Shown in pieces: positions 16,966 to 24,057 of a DNA stretch of 37,588 nt (the stretch's first letter is position 1; each line of letters starts with the position of its first letter). The notes under the pieces are model-generated. The model had not been told where the DNA came from. It made no database searches and saw only the letters and a list, made by a program, of their open reading frames with translations. The translations under genes were made by a program, and so were the position numbers. Origin of the DNA: Myxococcales bacterium (lineage in GTDB: Bacteria; Myxococcota_A; Polyangia; Palsa-1104; SHYY01); NCBI GenBank assembly GCA_009692555.1, contig SHYY01000038.1:1-37588 (forward strand), in the 5' to 3' direction.

Positions 16966-16988
16966 GCGGAGTGTAGCAAACCGGTTGG
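16966..16988 (-). promoter_or_regulatory. 23-bp promoter-like motif, copy A, before the mla unit
   Basis: On the minus strand, AACCGGTT is followed by TGC-TACACT (-10 at 16970-16975), seven bases before GTG 16962. The block is the same at 21 of 23 positions as 18518-18540. No clear -35 box is seen, so an activator or extended -10 promoter is likely. Confidence 0.5.
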
Positions 16989-17006
16989 AGGGTGCGCGAC
17001 CCCTGC

Positions 17007-17015
17007 GTCCCGCCC
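17007..17015. repeat. Target-site duplication, left, copy 3
   Basis: GTCCCGCCC, identical to 17321-17329 and adjacent to the left terminus of element copy 3. Confidence 0.85.
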
Positions 17016-17320
17016 GGGTGCCTAACAGCGGAGGGGGCCCTCATGCTGGCTCTTGCTCGTCACGTAGGCGTAGTCGTAGTCGTAGTCGTCCCGTCCGCAG
17101 CGACGGCAATCGAACTTCCTCCCGCAACAAATTCATCCTGCCAACCGACAACCCTGGCCACACAGGAGGATGCCCATGCTGGCCTACCAGAAGCTCGACG
17201 TCTATCGCCGCGCCATCGAGTTCCTCGCCCTTGCGTCGCAGCGTGCCCCTGAATCGACTACGACTACGACTACGACTACGACTACGTGAGCGGAGGGACC
17301 CCCTTCTCCGTTAAGCACGC
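17016..17320 (+). mobile_element. S23-family inverted-repeat element, copy 3 (deleted form, 305 bp)
   Basis: The left end GGGTGCCTAAC (17016-17026) and right end GTTAAGCACGC (17310-17320) each differ from copy 2 at one base. Inside are GTAGGC plus GTAGTC x3 (17064-17087) and GACTAC x5 (17255-equivalent tract within 17236-17285). The order is the same as in copy 2: G-rich end block, hexamers, AGGAGG and the start of an S23 gene, then hexamers and end block. The internal deletion differs from copy 2. Perfect 9-bp duplications flank the element. It lies in a decayed region between the mla unit and gene fragments. Confidence 0.9.
17176..17289 (+). pseudogene. 3'-deleted S23 four-helix-bundle gene
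   Basis: From ATG 17176, with AGGAGG six bases upstream, it reads MLAYQKLDVYRRAIEF followed by LALASQ, the expected first helix of the S23 family. It then jumps into the sequence just after the normal stop (GTGCCCCTGAATC). The frame runs through the hexamers as a Thr tract to TGA 17289, 37 codons in all. This copy supplies the N-terminus missing from copy 1. Confidence 0.8.
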
Positions 17321-17329
17321 GTCCCGCCC
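17321..17329. repeat. Target-site duplication, right, copy 3
   Basis: GTCCCGCCC, the second copy of 17007-17015, adjacent to the right terminus of element copy 3. Confidence 0.85.
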
Positions 17330-17583
17330 ACAGGACCTCTCGACGAGGTCCATGCTCAATCTCACGTCCACGGCGCCGGTGTGTGCCGTCCTCTCCAGCA
17401 CGACACGCCCGTGGGAGGCGATGGTTCCCGAAGCCCCCAGGGCGTCGAGGTTCAGCGGTAGGACGAAGAGAGTTCCCGCCGGCAATGCGTCGGCGATCGG
17501 CTGGGACGCGAGCTCGGGGCCCACGAAGCTCACCGCCGGTTCGTCCGAGGTCGGCGCTACGGAGAAGACCTTCAGCGCCAGTT
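17330..17583 (-). pseudogene. Fragment of an unrecognised, probably secreted protein
   Basis: The minus strand has a protein-like frame: ELALKVFSVAPTSDEPAVSF, VGPELASQPIADALPAG, TLFVLPLNLDALGASGTI, ASHGRVVLERTAHTGAVDV, ending near LVERSCGRDA. The beta-rich, polar pattern looks like a real domain of an extracytoplasmic protein. There is no start codon or signal peptide on the 5' side, which stops at the hairpin 17585-17617. On the 3' side the frame runs into element copy 3 and ends in its terminus (stop at 17282-17284). It is best read as a remnant cut at both ends. No family is recognised. Confidence 0.5.
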
Positions 17584-17584
17584 C

Positions 17585-17617
17585 CCCTCTCCCGCTGGCG
17601 ACGCTGGCGGGAGAGGG
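17585..17617. repeat. REP-like hairpin at a gene-fragment junction
   Basis: CCCTCTCCCGC (17585-17595) is perfectly inverted at 17607-17617, with an 11-base loop. The same palindrome type (CCCTCTCCCGC...GCGGGAGAGGG) is a known extragenic repeat style in many GC-rich bacteria. It separates two opposite-strand gene fragments. There is no T-run, so it is not a classic terminator. Confidence 0.7.
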
Positions 17618-17625
17618 AGGCGGCG

Positions 17626-18105
17626 AAGCTGTACTCGACGATCGTCCAGCTTCGCGAGATCGGCACCGGCCTTCTCGGCAGCGCGGCGATGGGGTCGCTC
17701 GGGCTGACCGGCACCACGCCGCAGGATCCGGTGGCGCTGTCGCGCTTCGCGGGCTCCACGGTCAAGGCGCTCGGCGAGAAGAAGCTCCCTCCCTCGCGCG
17801 TCGAGGGCGCGACCTTTCACGCGGCGAAATGGGCGGCCCGGATCGGGGGCGAGCAGGCCCAGGTCGAGGCCGCCCTCGCCGACGTGGCGCGCGAGGCGCG
17901 CGAGGCCGAGGGGACGCTCACCCAGAAGAACAGCGCGATCTCGGCGTACGACGACCGCTTCACCCGCGGCGCCTCCTTCCTCTCCGGGCTGTTCGGGCTC
18001 GCGGGCGAGAGGGAGCTGGCCGCTCGCGTCCGGCCATCGACCCGCCGCCCCGGTCAGACCGCGGACGACGAGCCGACCGAGCCCGGCCCTTCGGGGCCCG
18101 AGTAA
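17626..18105 (+). pseudogene. 5'-truncated gene of unknown function
   Basis: An open frame of 159 codons begins directly after the REP-like hairpin with KLYSTIVQLREIGTGLLGS and continues through MGSLGLTGTTPQDPVALSRF. A helix-rich middle follows (AQVEAALADVAREAREAE, SAISAYDDRFTRGASFLSGL) and a Pro-rich end. The first good start is ATG 17689, in the middle of a helix-like segment and without a clear ribosome-binding site. The N-terminus is therefore probably lost, and a 138-residue product from ATG 17689 is the alternative. The family is not recognised. Codon usage looks like that of its neighbours. Confidence 0.5.
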
Positions 18106-18197
18106 CCGGCCGAGCCGGATCCCGGCGCCGGCCACCTCCCCGGGGGGAGCGAGCCTCCTGCGTGGGCGCTGCTCCCGGTCGGGATGCAACCCCTCAA

Positions 18198-18452
18198 TCA
18201 CCCACCGCTCGGACGTCCGGCCCCGTCCATGACGGCAAGGCGCGGGCGCTGCGATCCGCCAGGCCCGTCCTTCACCGGTAAATGCGAGGCGCTGGAGTCC
18301 AAAGGCCCCTCCTTGGAGGTCAAGGAAGCGTCCCGGCGTTCGCATGCCGGCTCCATGGCGGACAGGGAGCTGCCTGGGCGTTTCTCGATCGCCTCCTGGG
18401 CGCTCAAGAAGGCGTCTGGGCGTTTGTGGATCGCGTCATGGAGGCTCAGCAA
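18198..18452 (-). CDS. Possible small protein of 14-residue repeats
   Basis: A minus-strand frame, readable from a TTG at 18450-18452 to TGA 18198, is built almost wholly from 14-residue units such as PDAFLSAQEAIEKR and PGSSLSAMEPACER. Position 5 is always Leu and position 9 is acidic in every unit. A copy of the 23-bp promoter-like motif lies about 60 bp upstream (18518-18540) in the right orientation. There is no ATG at the start and no clear ribosome-binding site, so translation is doubtful. Fourteen residues equal two heptads, so a coiled or helical rod is possible. Confidence 0.3.
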   Translation of the reverse strand: MLSLHDAIHKRPDAFLSAQEAIEKRPGSSLSAMEPACERRDASLTSKEGPLDSSASHLPVKDGPGGSQRPRLAVMDGAGRPSGG

Positions 18453-18461
18453 GCCGACTTC
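18210..18461 (-). repeat. Degenerate 42-bp tandem repeat, six units
   Basis: Translated on the minus strand, six consecutive units of exactly 14 codons align without gaps. Each has Leu at unit position 5 and Glu/Asp at position 9; the first units share KR at their ends. At DNA level the units have drifted, but 'GCGTTT.TCGATCGC.TC.TGG' style similarity is still visible in the first two. The exact spacing with weak identity points to an old in-frame amplification. Confidence 0.6.
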
Positions 18462-18517
18462 CGCGGTAGTCGTGCGGTAGGCGCAGGTTCTCCTCGAACT
18501 GCTCGCGACGCCCTTCT

Positions 18518-18540
18518 GCGCAGTGTAGCCAACCGGTTGG
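18518..18540 (-). promoter_or_regulatory. 23-bp promoter-like motif, copy B
   Basis: It contains the perfect 12-bp palindrome CCAACCGGTTGG (18529-18540) followed on the minus strand by CTACACT (-10 at 18522-18527). It matches 16966-16988 at 21 of 23 positions. It points toward the 42-bp repeat region and starts 14 bp beyond the 3' end of the TPR lipoprotein gene. Confidence 0.5.
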
Positions 18541-18553
18541 GGCGGGGTGTTTT

Positions 18554-19603
18554 CTAGCCCGCGCCGCACCTCAATTCCTCCTGTTTCGCTCGCGCCGCCC
18601 GGGCCCGGTTGCCCTCGGGATACTCCTTGAGGAGGCGCGCAAGCGCGGCACACGCGGCGGCCCGGTCTTCGTCGGTGGGCGGGGTGTGCGCGGCGAGCCG
18701 GGCGCGGGTGAGCTCGTACAGCGCGTCGTCGCGCAGGAGGGAGTCCTTGTACTCGTCGGCCAGCCGTGTGAAGGCCGCGGCTGCGCTGGCCGGATCGTGC
18801 AGATCGTCGAGCAGGACCAGCCCGGTGAGGAGCTGCGCGTCGTCGAGCAGCATCGCGTTGTAGCTGCCGACAATCAGGGCGCGTCGCTTGGTGTCCAGGA
18901 TTCGCTTCAGGCGCAAAAGGGCGCCCGGGAAGTCGCGCGCGTCGCGGAGGATCAGCGCGGCCTGGTAGTTCGCGTCGTCGAGCAGCCCCGAGCGCGGGAA
19001 GCGCCGCGCCAGCTCATCGTAGCGCGCCACCGCCCCCTTGCCGTCGCCCAGGCCGCGCGCGATCTCGGCGCCCGCCGCGATCAGATTGTCGACCACGTCC
19101 CGGTCGCCGAGGCTGCGCGCCAGCGCATCGACCCGCAGGAGGGTGGCGCCGGGATCGCGCGGGCGGTCGACGCGCAGGGCGAGGGCGAGCGCGTCGTCGG
19201 CAGCCACCTCGTCCGGCCAGCTCTCGACGCAGCGCCAGGCGAGGCGCACCGCGCGCCCGGGATCGTGCAGCTTCTCCAGGCTGACCTCGGCGGCGCGGGT
19301 GATCGCGCGGCTCTTCTGCCGGGAGTCTCCCGTGCGATCGGGGAGCGCCTCCCAGGCGGCTGCGGCCTCCGCGTCGCGGCCGAGGCGCTCGAGGATCTGG
19401 GCCTCGCGGGTGGCGGCGAGCCCGCAGTCATTGCGCAGGCGTGTGTCCGGACGGGCGCAGCTGGCGCGGATGGCTGCGTAGGCGGCCAGGGCGTCGCCGG
19501 CCCGCATTTCCGCCTCCAGCGTCTGGGCGCGTTCGAAGTCGCTCGCGAGGGGCGCGCCCGAGCACCCGGCGGCGAGTGTGAGCGCGAGAAGGGCGCGTTT
19601 CAC
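18554..19603 (-). CDS. TPR-like helical lipoprotein
   Basis: The 349 residues start with a lipoprotein signal ([14 protein letters not shown]; Cys14). Helix-turn-helix pairs typical of TPR/Sel1-like or BamD-like scaffolds follow: [81 protein letters not shown]. The last resembles the TPR seen in outer-membrane assembly lipoproteins. The ATG overlaps the ltaE stop (ATGA), so it closes the minus-strand run that begins with the Cys-rich lipoproteins. A scaffold role on the periplasmic face is inferred. The partner is unknown. Confidence 0.78.
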   Translation of the reverse strand: MKRALLALTLAAGCSGAPLASDFERAQTLEAEMRAGDALAAYAAIRASCARPDTRLRNDCGLAATREAQILERLGRDAEAAAAWEALPDRTGDSRQKSRAITRAAEVSLEKLHDPGRAVRLAWRCVESWPDEVAADDALALALRVDRPRDPGATLLRVDALARSLGDRDVVDNLIAAGAEIARGLGDGKGAVARYDELARRFPRSGLLDDANYQAALILRDARDFPGALLRLKRILDTKRRALIVGSYNAMLLDDAQLLTGLVLLDDLHDPASAAAAFTRLADEYKDSLLRDDALYELTRARLAAHTPPTDEDRAAACAALARLLKEYPEGNRARAARAKQEELRCGAG

Positions 19604-20670
19604 GCGGCCCGCAGGAGCTCGACCAGGATCGCGGCGGCGCGCTCGCAGGCGTCGCGGTCCACGTCAAGGTGGGTCACCGCGCGCACCCGGCGCCGCCCCA
19701 TCGTGACCAGGAGCAGGCCGCGCTCGCGGGCGCGCCGGACCAGCTCCTCGGCGTCCAGGGGAGCCGACGCCGCGAGCTCGAGCAGCACGATGTTGGTCTC
19801 GACGGTCGCGGGATCGATCAGCACATGGGGCGCGCCAGCGACGGCGACGGCGAAGCGGCGGGCGTTTTCGTGATCCTCGGCGAGGCGGCCGATGTGGTGG
19901 GTGAGCGCGTACAGCCCCGCGGCGGCGATGATCCCGGCCTGCCGCATCCCGCCGCCGAGCATCTTCCGGTAGCGGTGGGCGCGCACGAGCGTGTCGCGGC
20001 TCCCGACCAGCAGCGAGCCGACCGGGGCGCCGAGGCCCTTCGAAAGGCAGAACGAGATGGTGTCGAAGGGGGCCGCGATCTGCGCCGCCGGGATCCCGCT
20101 CGCCACCTCCGCGTTGAACAGGCGCGCACCGTCGAGGTGCAACGCGATGCCGCGCGCGCGCGCCACCTCGGCGATCGCCCGCACCTGGTCCCCTTGCCAC
20201 ACCCGGCCGCCCGAGCTGTTGTGGGTGTTCTCGACGGAGCAGAGGCGCGTGGGGGGATAGTGCGCGTTGTCGGGCTTGATCGCGGCGACGACCTCCGCCG
20301 CGGTGAAGAAGCCGCCCTTTCCGATCACGCTGTACTGGACCCCGGCGAGCGCGCCACCGCCGCCCGACTCCAGGCACATCTGGTGCGCGCCGTCGCCGAT
20401 CAGCACGTCGTCGCCGGGGCGGCAGTGGGTGAGGAGCGCGATCTGATTGGCCGCGGTGCCCGACGGGACGTAGAGCGCCGCCTCCTTGCCGAGGCGCGCG
20501 GCGGCCGCCTCCTGGAGCGCGTTCACCGTCGGGTCGTCGCCGAACACGTCGTCGCCCACCTCGGCACGCGCCATCGCCTCGCGCATCGCCGCGGTGGGGC
20601 GGGTGACGGTGTCGCTGCGCAGATCGATGGCCGCCAGAGGCGGCGAAAAAGCGTCCCCGGTCACAGGCAT
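19600..20670 (-). CDS. ltaE: Low-specificity L-threonine aldolase
   Basis: The 356 residues form a PLP enzyme of fold type I that splits threonine or allo-threonine to glycine and acetaldehyde. Motifs seen: [20 protein letters not shown] and [12 protein letters not shown] at the start, VPSGTAANQ, the ENTHNSSGG loop, [11 protein letters not shown], and [16 protein letters not shown] with the PLP Lys at about 211. It ends near [18 protein letters not shown] 20670 overlaps the end of the Cys-rich lipoprotein gene by 10 bp, and the stop overlaps the TPR gene. It therefore lies inside the same transcription unit as the surface lipoproteins, an unexpected setting for an amino-acid enzyme. Confidence 0.93.
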   Translation of the reverse strand: MPVTGDAFSPPLAAIDLRSDTVTRPTAAMREAMARAEVGDDVFGDDPTVNALQEAAAARLGKEAALYVPSGTAANQIALLTHCRPGDDVLIGDGAHQMCLESGGGGALAGVQYSVIGKGGFFTAAEVVAAIKPDNAHYPPTRLCSVENTHNSSGGRVWQGDQVRAIAEVARARGIALHLDGARLFNAEVASGIPAAQIAAPFDTISFCLSKGLGAPVGSLLVGSRDTLVRAHRYRKMLGGGMRQAGIIAAAGLYALTHHIGRLAEDHENARRFAVAVAGAPHVLIDPATVETNIVLLELAASAPLDAEELVRRARERGLLLVTMGRRRVRAVTHLDVDRDACERAAAILVELLRAA

Positions 20671-22319
20671 CCGCAGCTCAGGTTGCAGATGCTCGCGACC
20701 TCGTCGACGCAGATCGAGTCCCAGGTGATGTTGCAGCAGAACGAGTCGGCCGCGCAGATCTTGTTCACGCACCCGCCCCCGTCGCAGCCGCCCAAAAGCT
20801 TCGTGCCGGCGGTGCAGGGCGAGTGGGCGCAGTTTCCCACCGCCCCCCCGACCAGCTTCTCGCACCCGTCGGTCAGCTTGTTGGCGTTGCAGTCGGCGTA
20901 CGAGGCCGCGCAGGTGCCGGTGCAGGTGCTGTTGCTGCACACCGGCACGGCGATGTGATTGTTCGAGCAGACCTTGCCGCATCCGCCGCAGTTCTTGGCG
21001 TCCGTCTTGGGATTGGACTCGCAGCCATCATTGGGGTCGCCGTTGCAATTCAGAAAGCCCGGCATGCAGGCGTTGAAGGCGCACACCCCCATGGCGCATT
21101 TTGGAAGTGAATTCGGCATGTTGCACTTGGTCCCGCAGGCGCTGCAGTGATTGACGTCGCTGCCGAGGTTGATCTCGCAGCCGTCGTTCGGGTTCATGTT
21201 GCAGTCGCCGAACGGTGCGGTGCAGGAGCCGACCGTGCACACGCCACCCTGGCAGGCCGCGACGGCGTTTTGCAGCGCGCAGGCATTGCCGCACTTGCTG
21301 CAGTTCTTCGGATCGTCGCCGAGCGGCGTCTCACAGCCGTTTTGCGGGTTGTTGTCGCAGTCGCCCCAGCCCATCTCGCAGCCCAGGGCGGTGCACATCC
21401 CGCCGGCGCAGCCCGCCAGCGCATGCGGCGGAGGGGGGCAGACCTTTCCGCAGGCGCCGCAGTTCTGCGGGTCCTTGGTGGTGGCCCTCTCGCACCCGTC
21501 GGCGAGGTTCTTGTTGCAGTCGGCGAAGCCGGCGTAGCAGGAGGCGAGGTAGCAGGTGCCCATGCAGCCGCCGGTTCCATTCGGCACATTGCAGAACTTG
21601 CCGCAGGCCCCGCAGTGCAGGACATTGATGTTCAGATTGGCCTCGCACCCGTCGCTGGAGTCCATGTTGCAGTCGGCAAACGGCTGGGCGCAGGAGGTGA
21701 CCGCGCAGGTCGATTGCTTGCACGCCAGGACGGCGTTATTGCCCATTCCGCAGCCCTTCCCGCACCCCCCGCAGTTCTTCACGTCCGAGGCGGTGTCCAC
21801 GCAGGCGGCGGCGCAGCAGGTGGCTCCCTGGTTGCAGCCGGTGCCGCACTTGCCGCAGTTCGCGCCGTCGGTGGCGAGGTCGACGCAGGCGTGGGCGCAG
21901 CAGGCCGGCTTCCCGACCCCGCCGTCCCCCGCGGGGCACTCCTTGTCGGCCTTGCAGCCGGCTTCGCAGGACCAGGCCCCCTTCATCCCGGCGCAGTAGA
22001 ACCCCGGATCGCAGACATCCTTGGCGGGCAGGCAGGCCACGCACATTCCCGAATAGGGATCGCACACCGGCGTCGGGGCGGCGCACTTTTCGGCGCAGAT
22101 CCCGGCGAGATCGACCGGGCGAGCCAGATCCATCGCTGCCGGGGCGCCGTAGGCATCCGGGGCGCCGGCCGAAAGATCTCCGCCCGCGTCGACAGCGTCG
22201 GCCTCGCCGGCGGGCCCCCGATAGGGCACGAAGGGCGTCGAGCAGGCCGCTCCGAGGAGCAGCCCCACCAGGGCCACACGAAGGGAAACGCCACGCCTCG
22301 GGTTCATTCTCGCTTTCAT
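20661..22319 (-). CDS. Cys-rich repeat lipoprotein 1
   Basis: The 552 residues have a lipoprotein-type signal ([13 protein letters not shown]) and a short Asp-Leu linker ([18 protein letters not shown]). A head [23 protein letters not shown] follows, then seven modules of the form N/H-C-x-x-C-x-x-x-C spaced by about 40 residues, with DCN...DGCE between them. The C-terminus is a separate small domain, CAHSPCTAG...[22 protein letters not shown]...C. The DPFCC/WDxxCVxEV pattern is shared with protein 2. Surface or periplasmic exposure with many disulfides is expected. ATG 22319 is used; ATG 22307 is also possible. The 60-bp stop-linked repeat ends just before it. The function is unknown. Confidence 0.8.
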   Translation of the reverse strand: MKARMNPRRGVSLRVALVGLLLGAACSTPFVPYRGPAGEADAVDAGGDLSAGAPDAYGAPAAMDLARPVDLAGICAEKCAAPTPVCDPYSGMCVACLPAKDVCDPGFYCAGMKGAWSCEAGCKADKECPAGDGGVGKPACCAHACVDLATDGANCGKCGTGCNQGATCCAAACVDTASDVKNCGGCGKGCGMGNNAVLACKQSTCAVTSCAQPFADCNMDSSDGCEANLNINVLHCGACGKFCNVPNGTGGCMGTCYLASCYAGFADCNKNLADGCERATTKDPQNCGACGKVCPPPPHALAGCAGGMCTALGCEMGWGDCDNNPQNGCETPLGDDPKNCSKCGNACALQNAVAACQGGVCTVGSCTAPFGDCNMNPNDGCEINLGSDVNHCSACGTKCNMPNSLPKCAMGVCAFNACMPGFLNCNGDPNDGCESNPKTDAKNCGGCGKVCSNNHIAVPVCSNSTCTGTCAASYADCNANKLTDGCEKLVGGAVGNCAHSPCTAGTKLLGGCDGGGCVNKICAADSFCCNITWDSICVDEVASICNLSCGCL

Positions 22320-22324
22320 CCGGC

Positions 22325-22384
22325 TCAGTCCCCGAAGACCCAGGGGATGCCGTGGAGCCGCCTCCGGCAGACCGTTGAGGCTCA
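22325..22384 (-). repeat. 60-bp stop-linked double-hairpin repeat, copy 1
   Basis: It reads on the minus strand from the TGA stop of Cys-rich gene 2 to GGGGACTGA, just before the start of gene 1. It holds GCCGGAGGC and a TCCCC...GGGGA hairpin. It matches 25814-25873 at 51 of 60 positions. Confidence 0.75.
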
Positions 22385-24022
22385 AAAGCAGCCGCATTTG
22401 AGCTTGCACACGCTGACCACCTCGCCAACGCAGGCGCCGTCCCACGAGTTGTTGCAGCAGAACGGGTCGGTCATGCAGATCTTGGCCACGCAGCCGCCCG
22501 GATCGCACCCGGCGGTCAGCTTCACGCCGGCGAGGCAGGGAGAGTGCGCGCAGTTGCCGCCGCCGACCCCGCTCATCTTCTCGCACCCGTCGGTGAGCTT
22601 GTCGGCGTTGCAGTCCTCGAAGCCGTTCTCGCACAGGCCGGTGCAGACGCTGGCCGCGCACAGCGGGGCGGGGACGTGATTGGCGGAGCACTTCTTCCCG
22701 CAGCCGCCGCAGTTCTTGGGATCCACCTTCGGGTCGGATTCGCAGCCGTCGTTGGGATCGCCGTTGCAGTCATGGAAGCCCGGATTGCACGCGGTGAAGC
22801 TGCACACGCCCTTGGTGCAGATCGGCAGCGAGTTCGCCATCACGCACTTCATTCCGCATTTGCTGCAATGCATGGTATTCGTGTCGAGGTTCGCCTCGCA
22901 GCCATTGGCCGGATCCATGTCGCAGTCGGCGAAGGGCGCGGTGCAGGCAGCGACGGTGCACATGCCATTCAAGCAGGCGCCCGTGCCATTGGCGGGCGCG
23001 CAGGGCTTGCCGCAGGCGCCGCAGTTCTTGTTATCGGCCGCCAGCGGGGTCTCGCAGCCGTTGTTGATGTTGCCGTCGCAGTCGCCGAAGAGCGGCACGC
23101 AGCCGCCGACGTTGCAGGCGCCGGCGAAGCAGCCCGGCATGGCGCTGGGCGGCGCGCCGCACACCTTGGCGCACATTCCGCAGTTCTTGGGATCCTTGGT
23201 CACCGCCGCCTCGCAGCCGTCGACCGGGTTCTTGTTGCAGTCGCTGAAGCCCTGGTAGCAGGCCTGGAGGACGCAGCCGTTCACGCTGCACGCGGCCATC
23301 GCGTTGTCGAAGTCGCAGAACTTCCCGCAGCCCTTGCAGTTGATTGGATCCTTGGTGGTGTCGGCCTCGCAGCCGTCGGCGGCGCTCATGTTGCAATCCG
23401 CGAAGGGGGCCTTGCACCCGACGAGCACGCACAGCGACTGGACGCAGGAGACCCCCATGGCATTGGCGCCGCCGACGCACCCCAGTCCGCATTTTCCGCA
23501 GTTCTTCGGGTCGCCGACCGTGTCGACGCAGGCGCCGCCGCAGCAGATCTTGGCGCAGGCGCCGGCGCATTTTCCGCAATTGGCGAAGTCGAGGTTGAGA
23601 TCGACGCACTGATGATTGCAGCAGGCCATCTTCGGGGGTGCGCCGCCGTCGGGGGTGCTCGCCGGGCAGTCCTTGTCGATCTTGCAGCCCGGGACGCACA
23701 TGAACGTGCCCCCGGCCGGGGCGCAGTAGCTTCCCGCCACGCACATGTCCATCGCCGGCAGGCACGCGACGCACTCTCCCGTCGCCAGGTCGCACACCGG
23801 GGTCGGCGCCTGGCAGGGCTGGCCGCAGCCCTTGCTGAGATCCGGCTTGAGGGTGAGATCCTTCGGCCCGGTCAGGTCGCGCGGCTCTCCGAGGTCCTTT
23901 GGGCCTGCCAGATCCTCGTCGACGGCCAGATCGTTCTCCTCGATCGCGGAGTCGCGCCCGCCCTTCGGCATGGTGCCGCACGCGGAGGCGATCAGGACCC
24001 ACAGGCAAATGACTCTACGCAT
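22382..24022 (-). CDS. Cys-rich repeat lipoprotein 2
   Basis: The 546 residues start from ATG 24022 with GGGAGG seven bases upstream. The signal is short (MRRVICLWVLIASAC). An acidic Asp-Leu linker follows (ENDLAVDEDLAG, PRDLTGPKDLTLKPDLSKG), then the shared head APTPVCDLATGECVACLPAMDMC and seven N/H-C-x-x-C-x-x-x-C modules. Between modules are DCN...DGCE segments. The C-terminal domain (CAHSPCLAG, ICMTDPFCCNNSWDGACVGEV) is the same type as in protein 1. Tandem duplication is clear. It is probably a disulfide-stabilised surface lipoprotein. The function is unknown. Confidence 0.82.
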   Translation of the reverse strand: MRRVICLWVLIASACGTMPKGGRDSAIEENDLAVDEDLAGPKDLGEPRDLTGPKDLTLKPDLSKGCGQPCQAPTPVCDLATGECVACLPAMDMCVAGSYCAPAGGTFMCVPGCKIDKDCPASTPDGGAPPKMACCNHQCVDLNLDFANCGKCAGACAKICCGGACVDTVGDPKNCGKCGLGCVGGANAMGVSCVQSLCVLVGCKAPFADCNMSAADGCEADTTKDPINCKGCGKFCDFDNAMAACSVNGCVLQACYQGFSDCNKNPVDGCEAAVTKDPKNCGMCAKVCGAPPSAMPGCFAGACNVGGCVPLFGDCDGNINNGCETPLAADNKNCGACGKPCAPANGTGACLNGMCTVAACTAPFADCDMDPANGCEANLDTNTMHCSKCGMKCVMANSLPICTKGVCSFTACNPGFHDCNGDPNDGCESDPKVDPKNCGGCGKKCSANHVPAPLCAASVCTGLCENGFEDCNADKLTDGCEKMSGVGGGNCAHSPCLAGVKLTAGCDPGGCVAKICMTDPFCCNNSWDGACVGEVVSVCKLKCGCF

Positions 24023-24057
24023 CCCACGACCTCCCGGTAGGTTGAATGACGTCCATC

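Noticed and set aside
21147-24040. Long plus-strand frames opposite the Cys-rich lipoproteins
   Set aside because: They are complements of repetitive Cys codons and have no start signals or domain pattern; the minus-strand frames carry signals, linkers and ordered modules.
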